Assembly: GCA_038203525.1 (NCBI GenBank)
Contig: JBBRDW010000004.1
Location: 32,476 to 96,475, forward strand
Source: Limnovirga sp038203525
GTDB taxonomy: Bacteria; Bacteroidota; Bacteroidia; Chitinophagales; Chitinophagaceae
DNA: 64,000 bases
Direction of reading: 5' to 3'
This document shows positions 33,192 to 42,432 of this stretch, one piece after another. A program made the position numbers and the translations under genes. A model generated the notes under the pieces. The model had not been told where the DNA came from. It saw only the letters and a program-made list of their open reading frames with translations, and searched no databases. Within the stretch, counting starts at the first letter, position 1, and each line of letters starts with the position of its first letter.

Positions 33192-34826
33192 ATGAAAATT
33201 TATAATTATCTTATTTTATTCGCCTTGTTTAGTATTAGCTGTAACGGTAAGCAAGATGCTGATCTTGTTGTACACCATGCAACAGTTTATACGGTTGACA
33301 GCAATTTTAGTACGGTTCAGGCTTTCGCCGTAAAAGATGGAAAAATACTGGCAACCGGCAGCGATGAAGAAATAGATAAAAATTACCGGGCCGGTGAAAA
33401 TTTAGATGCTGGCGGCAAAGTAATTTATCCCGGCTTTATCGATGCACACGCCCATTTTATACAATATGGCGAATCGCTGTTTTCAGTTGATTTAATTGAT
33501 TGCAAAAGTTTTGATGAAGTAATTGAACGCGTTAATAAATTTGCCGCCGCACACCCTGATGAATTTTGGATCCGCGGTCGGGGCTGGGATCAGAACAAGT
33601 TTCCCGGTAAAGAATACCCACTGAACGACCAATTAAATAGGCTGTTTCCCGATAAACCTGTATTGCTGGAAAGAATTGATGGACATGCTTATATCGCCAA
33701 TCAAAAAGCGTTGGACCTGGCTGGTATAAAAGCGGGCCAAAAAATTAGTGGTGGAACAATTGATACAAAGAATGGAGCACTAACCGGCCTGCTGATTGAC
33801 AATGCGGGTGAACTTGTTACTTCGGTAATTCCCTACCCGGCCAAAGAACAATTTCAAAACTGGATGAGTGCAGCCGAAGCAAAATGTTTTGAACAGGGAT
33901 TAACCACTGTAACGGAATGCGGGCTAAGTTATCGTGCGGTAAACATAATAGACACTTTGCAAAAAGAGGGTTTACTAAATATGCGATTATACGTAATGCT
34001 TACGGATGCAAAAGAAAACTTTGACTATTACCTGCCTAGAGGCCCATATAAAACCGACAGGCTTTTTGTAAAAGGGTTTAAAGTTTATGCTGATGGAGCG
34101 CTGGGCAGCCGCGGTGCCTGTTTGCTTAAACCTTATGCTGATAAGGCTGGTTGGGTTGGTTTTCTGCTCAATAGCAAAAGCCATTACGATTCTGTTGCAT
34201 CGGTACTTATAAATACAGATTTTCAAATGTGTACGCATGCAATTGGCGACTCGGCAAACCGCGAAATATTAAATGTTTACAATAAATATTTAAAAGGAAA
34301 GAATGATAAACGCTGGCGGATAGAACATGCCCAGATTGTAAATGAAAATGATTTTGCCTTGTTTGGCAACGCATCTGTTATACCCTCTGTACAGCCTACG
34401 CATGCAACCAGCGATATGTATTGGGCGGGCAACCGCCTGGGTTTGGAAAGACTTAAAAATGGGTATGCTTACAAACAGCTACTGGATCAAAATGGCTGGC
34501 TGCCATTGGGTACTGATTTTCCGGTTGAAGACATCAGCCCTTTTAAAACCTTTCTGGCAGCGGTTTTCAGACAGGACGCCACTGGATTTCCGGCAGGAGG
34601 TTTTCAGTTTGAGAATGCGTTGAGCAGGGAACAAAGCATCAGGGGTATTACCATTTGGGCTGCCAAAGCAGACTTTTTAGAGAAAGAAATTGGCAGCATA
34701 GAACCTGGTAAAAAAGCCGATTTTGTTTTGCTGAGCCAGGATCTTATGAAAGCAGACTTCAAAGAAATATTGAATACAAAAGTACTGGCAACTTATAGTG
34801 GCGGTAAAAAAGTTTTTGGCGAATAA
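33192..34826 (+). CDS. Amidohydrolase lipoprotein (YtcJ-like)
   Basis: This 544-residue protein has a signal with lipobox SISC (then NGKQ). The amidohydrolase-3 fold shows YPGFIDAHAHF (metal HxH) near residue 85, ADGALGSRGACLL, the metal His in MCTHAIGDSAN, WRIEHAQIV, and the catalytic Asp in LPLGTDFPVED; it ends with the composite domain GSIEPGKKADFVLL. These are metal-dependent hydrolases of amide or ester bonds with unknown physiological substrate (YtcJ family). It sits 31 bp after hemJ and may be read through from it. Confidence 0.92.
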   Translation: MKIYNYLILFALFSISCNGKQDADLVVHHATVYTVDSNFSTVQAFAVKDGKILATGSDEEIDKNYRAGENLDAGGKVIYPGFIDAHAHFIQYGESLFSVDLIDCKSFDEVIERVNKFAAAHPDEFWIRGRGWDQNKFPGKEYPLNDQLNRLFPDKPVLLERIDGHAYIANQKALDLAGIKAGQKISGGTIDTKNGALTGLLIDNAGELVTSVIPYPAKEQFQNWMSAAEAKCFEQGLTTVTECGLSYRAVNIIDTLQKEGLLNMRLYVMLTDAKENFDYYLPRGPYKTDRLFVKGFKVYADGALGSRGACLLKPYADKAGWVGFLLNSKSHYDSVASVLINTDFQMCTHAIGDSANREILNVYNKYLKGKNDKRWRIEHAQIVNENDFALFGNASVIPSVQPTHATSDMYWAGNRLGLERLKNGYAYKQLLDQNGWLPLGTDFPVEDISPFKTFLAAVFRQDATGFPAGGFQFENALSREQSIRGITIWAAKADFLEKEIGSIEPGKKADFVLLSQDLMKADFKEILNTKVLATYSGGKKVFGE

Positions 34827-34870
34827 CAGGCTTAAAACCAGTGACGCCAAAGCTAAATTGAAATTTAAGC

Positions 34871-34930
34871 CGATGAAAGGATTGCGACGCAACAGGTGAT
34901 GACATGAAATACCAAAGCTGGTATAGAAAT
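34871..34930 (+). repeat. Solo repeat unit, GATTGCGACGCAAC subtype
   Basis: CGATGAAAGGATTGCGACGC (34871-34890) leads into CAACAGGTGATGACATG and a decayed outer end AAAGCTGGTATAGAAATAC. Its outer end faces the 3' end of the TonB receptor gene at 34957. It shares the subtype with the pair at 2262-2566. Confidence 0.8.
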
Positions 34931-34956
34931 ACGGACTATTAATTGCGCCATTATTT

Positions 34957-37179
34957 TTATAGCTTAAGGCCTAATGACAGATAGAAACTGCGCCCATTGG
35001 CAGGTAAGATACCCGGGCCTGGATAAAATGTAATTCTGCGGTTAAAATACTGCTCGTTGGTGAAATTATTAATGCCTCCTGATAAACGGTATTGCTTGGT
35101 GAATTGCCAGTTGAAAGAACAGTCCCAAACATGGTAGGCGGGGATTATGCCAGTGACGCCATTGGTACTGGAAACGGTGTTAAATGCATCGTTATAGGCT
35201 TTGGATACAAAGCTGTATTGAAAGTTTGCAATAACTTTTTTGTACTGCAACTGAATACCGGTTCTGTTGATCCACTCCGGGGAATTTTCTACATAATTGC
35301 CTTCTATATTGGTATTAAAGCCGGACCTGTTTATTTCGCCACTGGTATATCTTGAACTGTTATATGCTATGGAATTAAAAAACCTGATGTCGTTCTGATT
35401 TTGCTTTTTATCAATGATTTTAAGCAGCGAAAATTCAACATATAATTCTGCTCCTTTTGATACAGAATTACCGATGTTGGTGGTGAATAAATAGGACGAA
35501 TTGTCGGGATTTTTCTGATTTATTAAGCCGATTCGATCGCCATAAAAAAGATAGTACACATTAACATCATAATGAAGAATATTGGTAAAATTACCTCTGT
35601 AACCCAGGTCAATATCGTACCCTTTGCTGTCTTTTAAATTTTCGTCAACTTTATCTACACGGTCGGCAGGTGTTGCGTTGGCGTATAGGTATGGTCTGTA
35701 AGCCTGCGAAGCGTTGCCATACAATTGACTGTACTGGCTAACCTGATATTGGAGACCTGCACCAAAAAGCGGAAAATTTCGTTTTCCCTTGTAGGAGACC
35801 GGAACTGTTGCGCTGCTGATAACGCCACTTAAGTCGGTTCTTATCATTTCGTAACGCACTCCGGGCGTAAACGAAAGTCTTTCATTTACCTGAAAAATAT
35901 TTTCTATGAAGGCTGCATAGTTTTGTGTTTTAAGGCGCAGGTCATTACCAAAAGGTTGTACAAGCGTTAAATCAAAATCGCTGCCCGTGGTTCCAACACC
36001 TTTTTGTTTACGTTTCGTGAGCTGACTGAAAAAACGCAGCCCGCCCGCAAAGGTATTGCTCATGTTACCCGTTTTATAATGATGCAATATTCTTGCTTCG
36101 GTGGTAAAACCATTATAGTAATCCCTGTCTATTTGCCGGTGATTATAGCTGTTCAATGCAGTATTAAATGTGTCTGCAATATTGGGTGCATTAATAAATT
36201 GTACGCTGTTACGTTCCCCCAGAATTGCATGGGATGTAATTTCGAGATGGGTATTTGTAGAAAGATCGTAATTAAAAATTAAGGCGGGGATATTTATAAA
36301 CGGCTGAAAATAATTTCTGGCCCTTACAGATTGTTTTGCATTTGCATTAAACTGCGCATCAGTAAGCCCGCCGGCAATTTGCTGCACATAATCCATCCTT
36401 GAAAATTGGAGAGAAATATTTGCTTTACTGCTGAATTTATAATTAAGGCTTGCATAATAGGCGTGATAATTAAAAGCGCCATTATCTCTCCATCCGTCGG
36501 TATGCCGATAATCGAAAAATGCGTAGTAACTAAATTTACCTTTTGTTCCGCCAACTGCATTGTAAGAATTTAAAAGGTTATTGCTACCCATGGTTTGCTC
36601 GCTTTCAATTGCAACCGGTTTGCTACTGTCGCCCTGCTTCATTATATAATTCATCATGCCTCCAAACTGAGGCCCGAACTGTAACGAAGCAGAACCGCGT
36701 ACATACTGTACCTGCTGTACTCCCTGCAAGGGAACGGTGTAATGGTTTTCAGGATAACCAAAAATATCAGAGTTGGTAGCGTAGCCGTTTTGGCGCATAT
36801 TCATTTCTATAGAGCGGTGCGCATCTGTACCACGGGTTCCTATATTTAACTGAGAGCCTGTGCCATCCATATCCCAGGTATTAAGGCCAGGTATTTTTGC
36901 AAAAACAGTGCGCACAATATTTTGAGAAAGGTTATCATTGTCGGCATCAATGTTTACTACATTTGTTTTTTTGCCGGCGAATATCAGCGTGCCGCTTACA
37001 TCGGGCAGGTGTTGAAAATCTAAATTCTTTATATACGCGTACACAAGCACGCTATCAACTGATTTTTTTACAATAGTGTCATTTACATTTTGCGCATACA
37101 AAGAAAAAAAACAAATGGTTGATAAGATGAGTGTGGTAATTTTTTTCAATCTAATGGTGTTTTGAAATACGGTTATCAA
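34957..37179 (-). CDS. TonB-dependent receptor, FecA-like
   Basis: This 740-residue outer-membrane receptor has a signal sequence ending near FSLYAQ, a plug domain (about 60-190; IPGLNTWDMDGTGSQLNIGT, VRGSASLQFGPQFGGMMNY) and a 22-strand barrel ending in an aromatic residue pattern (SFYLSLGLKL). The plug resembles ferric dicitrate receptors (FecA). There is no N-terminal CarboxypepD_reg domain and no FecR-signalling extension. It imports an iron chelate or similar ligand through TonB; ligand not predictable. Upstream lies the DoxX-like gene (182-bp gap). Confidence 0.9.
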   Translation of the reverse strand: MITVFQNTIRLKKITTLILSTICFFSLYAQNVNDTIVKKSVDSVLVYAYIKNLDFQHLPDVSGTLIFAGKKTNVVNIDADNDNLSQNIVRTVFAKIPGLNTWDMDGTGSQLNIGTRGTDAHRSIEMNMRQNGYATNSDIFGYPENHYTVPLQGVQQVQYVRGSASLQFGPQFGGMMNYIMKQGDSSKPVAIESEQTMGSNNLLNSYNAVGGTKGKFSYYAFFDYRHTDGWRDNGAFNYHAYYASLNYKFSSKANISLQFSRMDYVQQIAGGLTDAQFNANAKQSVRARNYFQPFINIPALIFNYDLSTNTHLEITSHAILGERNSVQFINAPNIADTFNTALNSYNHRQIDRDYYNGFTTEARILHHYKTGNMSNTFAGGLRFFSQLTKRKQKGVGTTGSDFDLTLVQPFGNDLRLKTQNYAAFIENIFQVNERLSFTPGVRYEMIRTDLSGVISSATVPVSYKGKRNFPLFGAGLQYQVSQYSQLYGNASQAYRPYLYANATPADRVDKVDENLKDSKGYDIDLGYRGNFTNILHYDVNVYYLFYGDRIGLINQKNPDNSSYLFTTNIGNSVSKGAELYVEFSLLKIIDKKQNQNDIRFFNSIAYNSSRYTSGEINRSGFNTNIEGNYVENSPEWINRTGIQLQYKKVIANFQYSFVSKAYNDAFNTVSSTNGVTGIIPAYHVWDCSFNWQFTKQYRLSGGINNFTNEQYFNRRITFYPGPGILPANGRSFYLSLGLKL

Positions 37180-37361
37180 TAAAAAAAGATATTCCCGGCT
37201 TTGATGCTTTGTGGATCTTTTCTTCCCAGAAAGGCGGAACTCTTATGTTGGTGATTAATGGATGAATAGCCTGCAATAAAAAGTAATAATGGAAGATACA
37301 TCACTTAGATTTTTACTTTAGAAACTGGTTATTGTTATGCTTACTTTTTGAAGTAATTATT

Positions 37362-37892
37362 TTATTGTACTACTTGTAACTGCTTTTCCCGCTCAATTAT
37401 TTTTGTAGTTCCCGCAGCGGTATCTACCTCCTTGTATTCCCGATGCTGATCTTTGAGTTTTTCCGTATTCCAAAGTACTATGCCGGCAGAAATAAATACA
37501 ATATTTTTTACAATATATTGTCCGGTTAACGTAAGCTGAAATGGTATCTTAAAGAAAATCTCATCGGGGAAAAAGAAAAGCGGTGTAAAAGTACAAACCA
37601 TGTGCAGCAGCATCAATATCAAACATGGTTTGGTAAACTTCCCTATGATGAACAGCAACCCAATAACGCACTCCCAGGTGGCAAGCATTATTATGCTTAC
37701 TTTATCTGGTATTATTCCAAATGTAAGCGTGTGTATGGTTTGAATAGCCATAAACTCAGCTGGGCTTACCCCCTGAAAATATTTGAGTGCACCAAACCAC
37801 AGATACACAATACCTACACTTACTCTTAAGAAAGCTAATGAACTAAATAAATTTTTACTCTGCTCAGGCGTTATTTTGGCTTGCATGTACAT
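37362..37892 (-). CDS. DoxX/DUF417-like integral membrane protein
   Basis: This 176-residue protein has four predicted transmembrane helices: LAFLRVSVGIVYLWFGALKY, ISIIMLATWECVIGLLFIIG, CLILMLLHMVCTFTPLFFF and YIVKNIVFISAGIVLW. The pattern WFGALKYFQGVSPAEF is typical of DoxX-related or DUF417 proteins. A charged cytoplasmic tail (REYKEVDTAAGTTKIIERE) ends it. Function is unassigned; relatives occur in quinone- or redox-linked membrane contexts. Two ATGs (MYM) are close; either is possible. Confidence 0.75.
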   Translation of the reverse strand: MYMQAKITPEQSKNLFSSLAFLRVSVGIVYLWFGALKYFQGVSPAEFMAIQTIHTLTFGIIPDKVSIIMLATWECVIGLLFIIGKFTKPCLILMLLHMVCTFTPLFFFPDEIFFKIPFQLTLTGQYIVKNIVFISAGIVLWNTEKLKDQHREYKEVDTAAGTTKIIEREKQLQVVQ

Positions 37893-38268
37893 TGTTTTAT
37901 AACAGGCTTAAAAAATAAATTACCAGTAATAATTTATTGTTCTATCAAACAAAACAGCTAGCGAATTGGTCTTTGCCTGCCTATTATAAAAACGGCAAAT
38001 CAAATACTAATGCCAGTAGAATTAAACGTGCTTTGCAACAGAATTACCCGGTTGCAAAGCACTTTAATACCAAGATAATAAAACCCATGTAGAAACAAAG
38101 GCTTTCTAACTAACTGCTTGTTTAAATTAGACAAAAACTATTTTCTATTTATATTTCATTTCAAACTTAAACTTCAAATAATTAATTTCTTCAAAATCTT
38201 GTATTTTTTAAAGATACAAGATTAGGTGTGTTCAAAAGCTTTGCATTTGCCGAGTTGTATTACCCAAA

Positions 38269-38330
38269 GTACAAGTGAGTGACACAACCGGGGTTCACCA
38301 AAGCGATACAGCTGGTTAACCTAAAACTAT
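38269..38330 (+). repeat. Solo repeat unit, ACACAA variant
   Basis: Variant core GTACAAGTGAGTGACACAAC (38269-38288), then GGGGTTCACCAAAGCGATAC and a decayed end AGCTGGTTAACC. It lies in the 508-bp gap 37893-38400 with its outer end toward the haloperoxidase-like gene. The rest of the gap is AT-rich without a gene. Confidence 0.8.
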
Positions 38331-38400
38331 TTCAAAAGCCCAATAAGCCTAATTAAACTTTTCTTTCACAACCACATTTAAAAAAATACACCAAGCTATT

Positions 38401-39960
38401 TTATTCAGCGCCATCTGTTATTGCTCTGTGAACAGCATAGGCACCTATATTTTTTCCTACATCAAGACCCACTTCAATATCACTTCTATAATGAATGCCA
38501 CCATATAAACGCGACAGTGCAGCTTCCTGCGCCATGGCATTGTAGGCATTTGCCCTTTCAGGTATAATATGTCCTAAAATAGTTGCAGCAGTTGCACTGA
38601 ATATTGAATGGCCTGATATAAATGATGGAAAATTTGGTGTACCTGTAAGCGTTTTTATAGCAGGGTTCAGTTGGCCTGGACGGGGATTGAAATAATAAAA
38701 TTTCGTGTTCCAGCAAACAATTGCTGCATCCATTTCTGCCATATTGAGCAATGCAAAATTTCTTGCCCATCTTACTTCGCTGTAATTTTGATTAACAAAA
38801 TCCTCGGCTGCTATTTCGTTCCAGTGACCCGGCGGAGTTACTGTGCCAACTCCATCAGCCCATAACTGTATAATAGCTATTTTATCACTAGAAGGATTTT
38901 GTACAATATCGTATACCTCCTGTGTTTCTTTTTTCATCTGCTCGCTTCCTGTAGAAGGTGGCGGACCCGGGCGCAAAACATTTACCACCGTCAATGAATC
39001 GAAAAGGAAAGGTTTTACATTGCCAAAAAAAGGCAGCATAGGAGGGCGCACTGGCAATTCCAGGCTTATCCATGGTATTTGCCCTTTGCCGGATGTGGCA
39101 GTGGCAAGGCTATCCCATTGTGCTTGCGTACCTACAGCTTTTGATGTATTATCCGTTCTGCCTCTAGCCGCAAATAGGGATGCTATTTGGCGACCAAGTG
39201 TTTCGCCGGCAGTCCAGTCGCTGCGCACACAAGCACCGGAACCCATGGTAGCTAACTGTAATTCCTCTACTTTTTGATTGATGAATGCAATTTCTGTCGG
39301 GAATAGCATCTTCATCATTTCTGCTGTTACGCCAGCCAATACCGCCTGCTCTGATGGGTAAGAAGGAAGATCAGTTTTAACTGCAAGGGCATTGGCATTT
39401 ATAATTGAATCAACTTTATACGGTGCGGCGCGGTTGTACAGCTTTTTATAATGCCATGCAGCAACCAATGCATCGTATTGTGCTGCTGCAACATAGGCAT
39501 AAGCCCTTGCCGCGTATGGTGGATTAGAGAAAGGAAATTGCGGGTAGGCAAATGCATTGGCAGCAGTAGGGATGGGATAAATGCCATCTTCATTCTGGTA
39601 GGGCGGCAGGTTATGTTTGGCCACCAGTTCACGCATTATTTCATTCCATCTTAAAACAGCACCGGCGCTCCAGTATTTTATATTCTCTTTTTGTGCACCG
39701 GTTAAATTAAGCTGCAGACCTTTTATCTCGTTAAGCTCGCCTATATAACCGGGCAGTGTAATGGCTGATGGTACAGGCAATAAAAATGTATCGGGCCTGG
39801 TAAGCAATACGGTTTTCCAGCTACCTGCCTCCAGATCAATATTTGCTGGCGTTAATGCCGGGGCATTATATGTTCTGCCTTCAATATTTTTTGAACACGA
39901 GACCATGATGATAATTAATCCGCTAAAAAAAATTGCGGATATGGAAAATTTATTTTTCAC
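38401..39960 (-). CDS. Vanadium haloperoxidase/PAP2-type lipoprotein, complete active site
   Basis: This 519-residue lipoprotein has lipobox MVSC (then SKN). The C-terminal PAP2/vanadium-haloperoxidase domain shows all three signature motifs: K-x6-RP (Lys420 to Pro428 in KFYYFNPRPGQ), SGHS (449-452) and SR-x5-H-x3-D (Ser483, Arg484, His490, Asp494 in SRLYGGIHYRSD). Such enzymes bind vanadate or phosphate; members are either haloperoxidases or acid phosphatases, and sequence alone does not separate them here. It is the last gene of an apparent operon with two barrel proteins (12- and 43-bp gaps). It should sit in the periplasm or on the outer membrane. Confidence 0.9.
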   Translation of the reverse strand: MKNKFSISAIFFSGLIIIMVSCSKNIEGRTYNAPALTPANIDLEAGSWKTVLLTRPDTFLLPVPSAITLPGYIGELNEIKGLQLNLTGAQKENIKYWSAGAVLRWNEIMRELVAKHNLPPYQNEDGIYPIPTAANAFAYPQFPFSNPPYAARAYAYVAAAQYDALVAAWHYKKLYNRAAPYKVDSIINANALAVKTDLPSYPSEQAVLAGVTAEMMKMLFPTEIAFINQKVEELQLATMGSGACVRSDWTAGETLGRQIASLFAARGRTDNTSKAVGTQAQWDSLATATSGKGQIPWISLELPVRPPMLPFFGNVKPFLFDSLTVVNVLRPGPPPSTGSEQMKKETQEVYDIVQNPSSDKIAIIQLWADGVGTVTPPGHWNEIAAEDFVNQNYSEVRWARNFALLNMAEMDAAIVCWNTKFYYFNPRPGQLNPAIKTLTGTPNFPSFISGHSIFSATAATILGHIIPERANAYNAMAQEAALSRLYGGIHYRSDIEVGLDVGKNIGAYAVHRAITDGAE

Positions 39961-39972
39961 CTCATTAATAAT

Positions 39973-40929
39973 TTATTGGTTACTTGATTTTTTATTTTTC
40001 TTGTTGCTACCAGTTACATTAAAGGCGTAGAATACACCTGCTGATGCATATGCTGACTGGCCTACATTTCTGCCCGAAAGTGTATACCCTGCGTTCCCTA
40101 CAAATGCTAATTGGTGCAAATTCTTTAAAGTGTATTTAAACCCCATACCAGCCGTAGTTACATTCATTTTATTACTTGCAAATGGCGCATCGTTTTTACG
40201 GATATCAAAACCCCCAAGGGTAGTCATATTCGACACGATAGCTTCTGCAATAAGATGCCCGCTTCTGTAGCCGGTCCTGAAGTTCCAGTTTACCACATCA
40301 GGCATTTCTACTTCATTGGTTAAATGCAACTCGGTGGTATAATAAGAACTACGGTCGAGCTTTATATTGTTCCGGTAAGTATAAGTACCAGAACCGGTAA
40401 CAAAGAATTTACCCAGTTCGTAATCAAGTGTAATACGCCCAGCAACATTTGTGCTGTGCAAACCAATTGACATGGGTAAAAAATCGGGAGTGTAATCCGA
40501 TACAGGAAGCGAAATACCCGCAAGCCCAAATACAGAAAGCGTTCCTTTGCCCACGCTTTTGGATACAGGCAACCATTTTAACCATAAAGAAAGATCCTGC
40601 ACTCCTTTCAGTCCATGCAATGTACCTTCAGATGCTTTTGTTTGAATATAAGGCAGATTAAAAAGTACGTTTAAGTTATTTTTTATACCATAGTTACCCA
40701 TAATACTAATTGTTTGAGTAGATACATTACCAAGGTTCAGGTTATCTCTCTTAAATGTACCTTCCCAATAATTCTTCCAGCTGCTGTAGCCGTACACGGC
40801 ACCTCCGCAGAAATAGTTTTTACTCATCATAATAGCGTCCTGATCGGTTTGCGCAAAGGATGATTTTGTTATCATCGTTGACAAAATGATAAACAGAACA
40901 ACGCTAAATTTTTTAAAAAAAGCTTTCAT
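39973..40929 (-). CDS. Outer-membrane beta-barrel protein
   Basis: This 318-residue protein has a signal peptide (MKAFFKKFSVVLFIILSTMI to KSSFA) and a series of amphipathic strands with alternating aromatic residues (TQTISIMGNYGIKNNLNVLF, QDLSLWLKWLPVS, AFVGNAGYTLSGRNVG). The pattern is that of MetA/phenol-degradation-type or transporter-like barrels, but the family cannot be fixed by eye. It ends in a basic KKNKKSSNQ tail, unusual for a barrel. It lies between another barrel gene and the haloperoxidase-like gene in one operon. Confidence 0.7.
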   Translation of the reverse strand: MKAFFKKFSVVLFIILSTMITKSSFAQTDQDAIMMSKNYFCGGAVYGYSSWKNYWEGTFKRDNLNLGNVSTQTISIMGNYGIKNNLNVLFNLPYIQTKASEGTLHGLKGVQDLSLWLKWLPVSKSVGKGTLSVFGLAGISLPVSDYTPDFLPMSIGLHSTNVAGRITLDYELGKFFVTGSGTYTYRNNIKLDRSSYYTTELHLTNEVEMPDVVNWNFRTGYRSGHLIAEAIVSNMTTLGGFDIRKNDAPFASNKMNVTTAGMGFKYTLKNLHQLAFVGNAGYTLSGRNVGQSAYASAGVFYAFNVTGSNKKNKKSSNQ

Positions 40930-40972
40930 TGTTTAGTTTTTATAATTGCTTTAATTGAGCTTTTTTGGTGAT

Positions 40973-42085
40973 TTAAAATTTTACTGCAAAACCAACATTT
41001 ACCACATAGTCTGCAAAAGCAGCATCACCCTGCTTAAAAACGCCGGATGTTTTACTGTTTTCTTTATCTGTCACGCTCTGGGTTCTGTTCCTTACCAATG
41101 CGACAGGAACCGAAGCAAAAAGGCTTACTTTTTTAAAGCTGTAATTAATACCTGGCTCCAGAGACATTACGTAACCTGGTCTGCGAAAATCGCCGCTGCC
41201 TCCTATAAGATCATAGACAGGTATACCTTCCCAACGTAACCCCGCAGACACAGACAAACCTTTTACTCCATTAAAAGAGTAGTTAGCGCCAAACCTTGCC
41301 ATGTATTGATCGGGCACACTGCAGATGGCTTCATTTGCAAGGGAGGGTGAAAGTGTTTCTCGGTATGTTCTTACCCCATTCTGCGCTCTCGGATTTATCA
41401 GGTAATAAAAATTACCATAAGCGTTCAGGTTTTTAGTTATGGTATAAAAAGTATTTAATTCTGCTGTTAAGCCTGTGCCACCATCGCCCAGTTGAATGGA
41501 CTGATCAACTGTACGCAGCTCCTTTGTGCCGCCCGGGCCAACATTGTACCAATAGTCTTTGTAATTATCATCCCCGGTAGCAAACTTAATTCCCAGACCC
41601 AGCTGAAAATTGAACTTTTTACTTTTTGCCGGATCAAGCATCCAGCGGTAAACTGCAACACGTACATCACCCAAACCGGTAGCGTGCATCGTATGCCTCT
41701 CCTGGTAATTATTTACCCCGTTTACAAGCCCATGTTCGTACAATGAAGAACGCGAATTGGCCAATAATGGAACATCGATAAGTGCAGACCAGCGACTGTC
41801 AAAAACCCTGGTTAAGGCAAGGTCCAAAGCAGCAGAATGGTTTATTACTTCTGTGCCATTTGCTATTCTTGATGCATTGTATTCTTTACCAACAAAATGT
41901 TTATTCGATTTAAAATATCGCATGTTTGAACTAAATAACCAGCCGCTTTTTTGCTCGCCTGAATGCTGCTGTAATAAGCACGATGCGCCACTGCCTCGAA
42001 TGGCAACACAACCCTGGGCATTTACATTTTCTGCAGAAATAATCATCATAAATATCCCTGCTGTAATTGATAATAGTTTTCTCAT
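40973..42085 (-). CDS. Outer-membrane beta-barrel protein, Cys-containing N-terminus
   Basis: This 370-residue protein has a signal ending near NVNAQ, then a mature N-terminus with two cysteines (GCVAIRGSGASCLLQQHSG). The remainder is beta-barrel-like (GWLFSSNMRYFKSNKHFVGK, WSALIDVPLLANSRSSLYEH, FNFQLGLGIKFATGDDNYKD) ending in an aromatic VVNVGFAVKF. It is the first gene of the three-gene operon with the second barrel and the vanadium-haloperoxidase-like lipoprotein. The role is unknown; association suggests delivery or export of the enzyme's substrate. Confidence 0.7.
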   Translation of the reverse strand: MRKLLSITAGIFMMIISAENVNAQGCVAIRGSGASCLLQQHSGEQKSGWLFSSNMRYFKSNKHFVGKEYNASRIANGTEVINHSAALDLALTRVFDSRWSALIDVPLLANSRSSLYEHGLVNGVNNYQERHTMHATGLGDVRVAVYRWMLDPAKSKKFNFQLGLGIKFATGDDNYKDYWYNVGPGGTKELRTVDQSIQLGDGGTGLTAELNTFYTITKNLNAYGNFYYLINPRAQNGVRTYRETLSPSLANEAICSVPDQYMARFGANYSFNGVKGLSVSAGLRWEGIPVYDLIGGSGDFRRPGYVMSLEPGINYSFKKVSLFASVPVALVRNRTQSVTDKENSKTSGVFKQGDAAFADYVVNVGFAVKF

Positions 42086-42147
42086 AATTTACTTTTTATT
42101 TAGTTTTTTTAAAATTAATTTATACAGGCGTACAACATTTAACCTTA

Positions 42148-42206
42148 TTTTTTTTGAACCAAGCTGCATTGCTGCTATTAAGCCCGGTTGCGTCGCACTC
42201 TTGTAC
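42148..42206 (-). repeat. Solo GCGACGC unit
   Basis: Outer end TTTTTTTTGAACCAAGC, GCTATTAAGCCCG, core GTTGCGTCGCACTCTTGTAC (42187-42206). In this copy the outer end faces the 5' end of the barrel gene. It lies in the 347-bp gap 42086-42432. Confidence 0.85.
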
Positions 42207-42368
42207 TTTTTTATACGTTATTGACCTTGTCCCCAAAACCGCAGCATTCACGCTAACAATTACCTGTAATAAATTCAACAACTGCGTAATTCATTTGATA
42301 ACTGCTTTTTTGCAGCTCCGGCCCCGGGTACGGAAAGCTCGCTTTACGGGTTAATTATGTTATGCCAC

Positions 42369-42393
42369 ACAAGTGTCTGCCTTAGACACTTGT
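42369..42393. other. Hairpin in the intergenic gap
   Basis: A perfect 10-bp stem ACAAGTGTCT / AGACACTTGT has a GCCTT loop. It is downstream of the second haloperoxidase-like gene (minus strand) but lacks a T run, so it is not a standard terminator. ACAAGTGT resembles part of the repeat core, so it may be element-derived. Confidence 0.6.
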
Positions 42394-42432
42394 AACGATG
42401 ATAGACGCAGCATAGCCAGAGGAACAAAAAAA

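Noticed and set aside
42369..42393. Hairpin as a standard Rho-independent terminator
   Set aside because: The stem is perfect, but there is no T run on either strand. Kept as a hairpin only.
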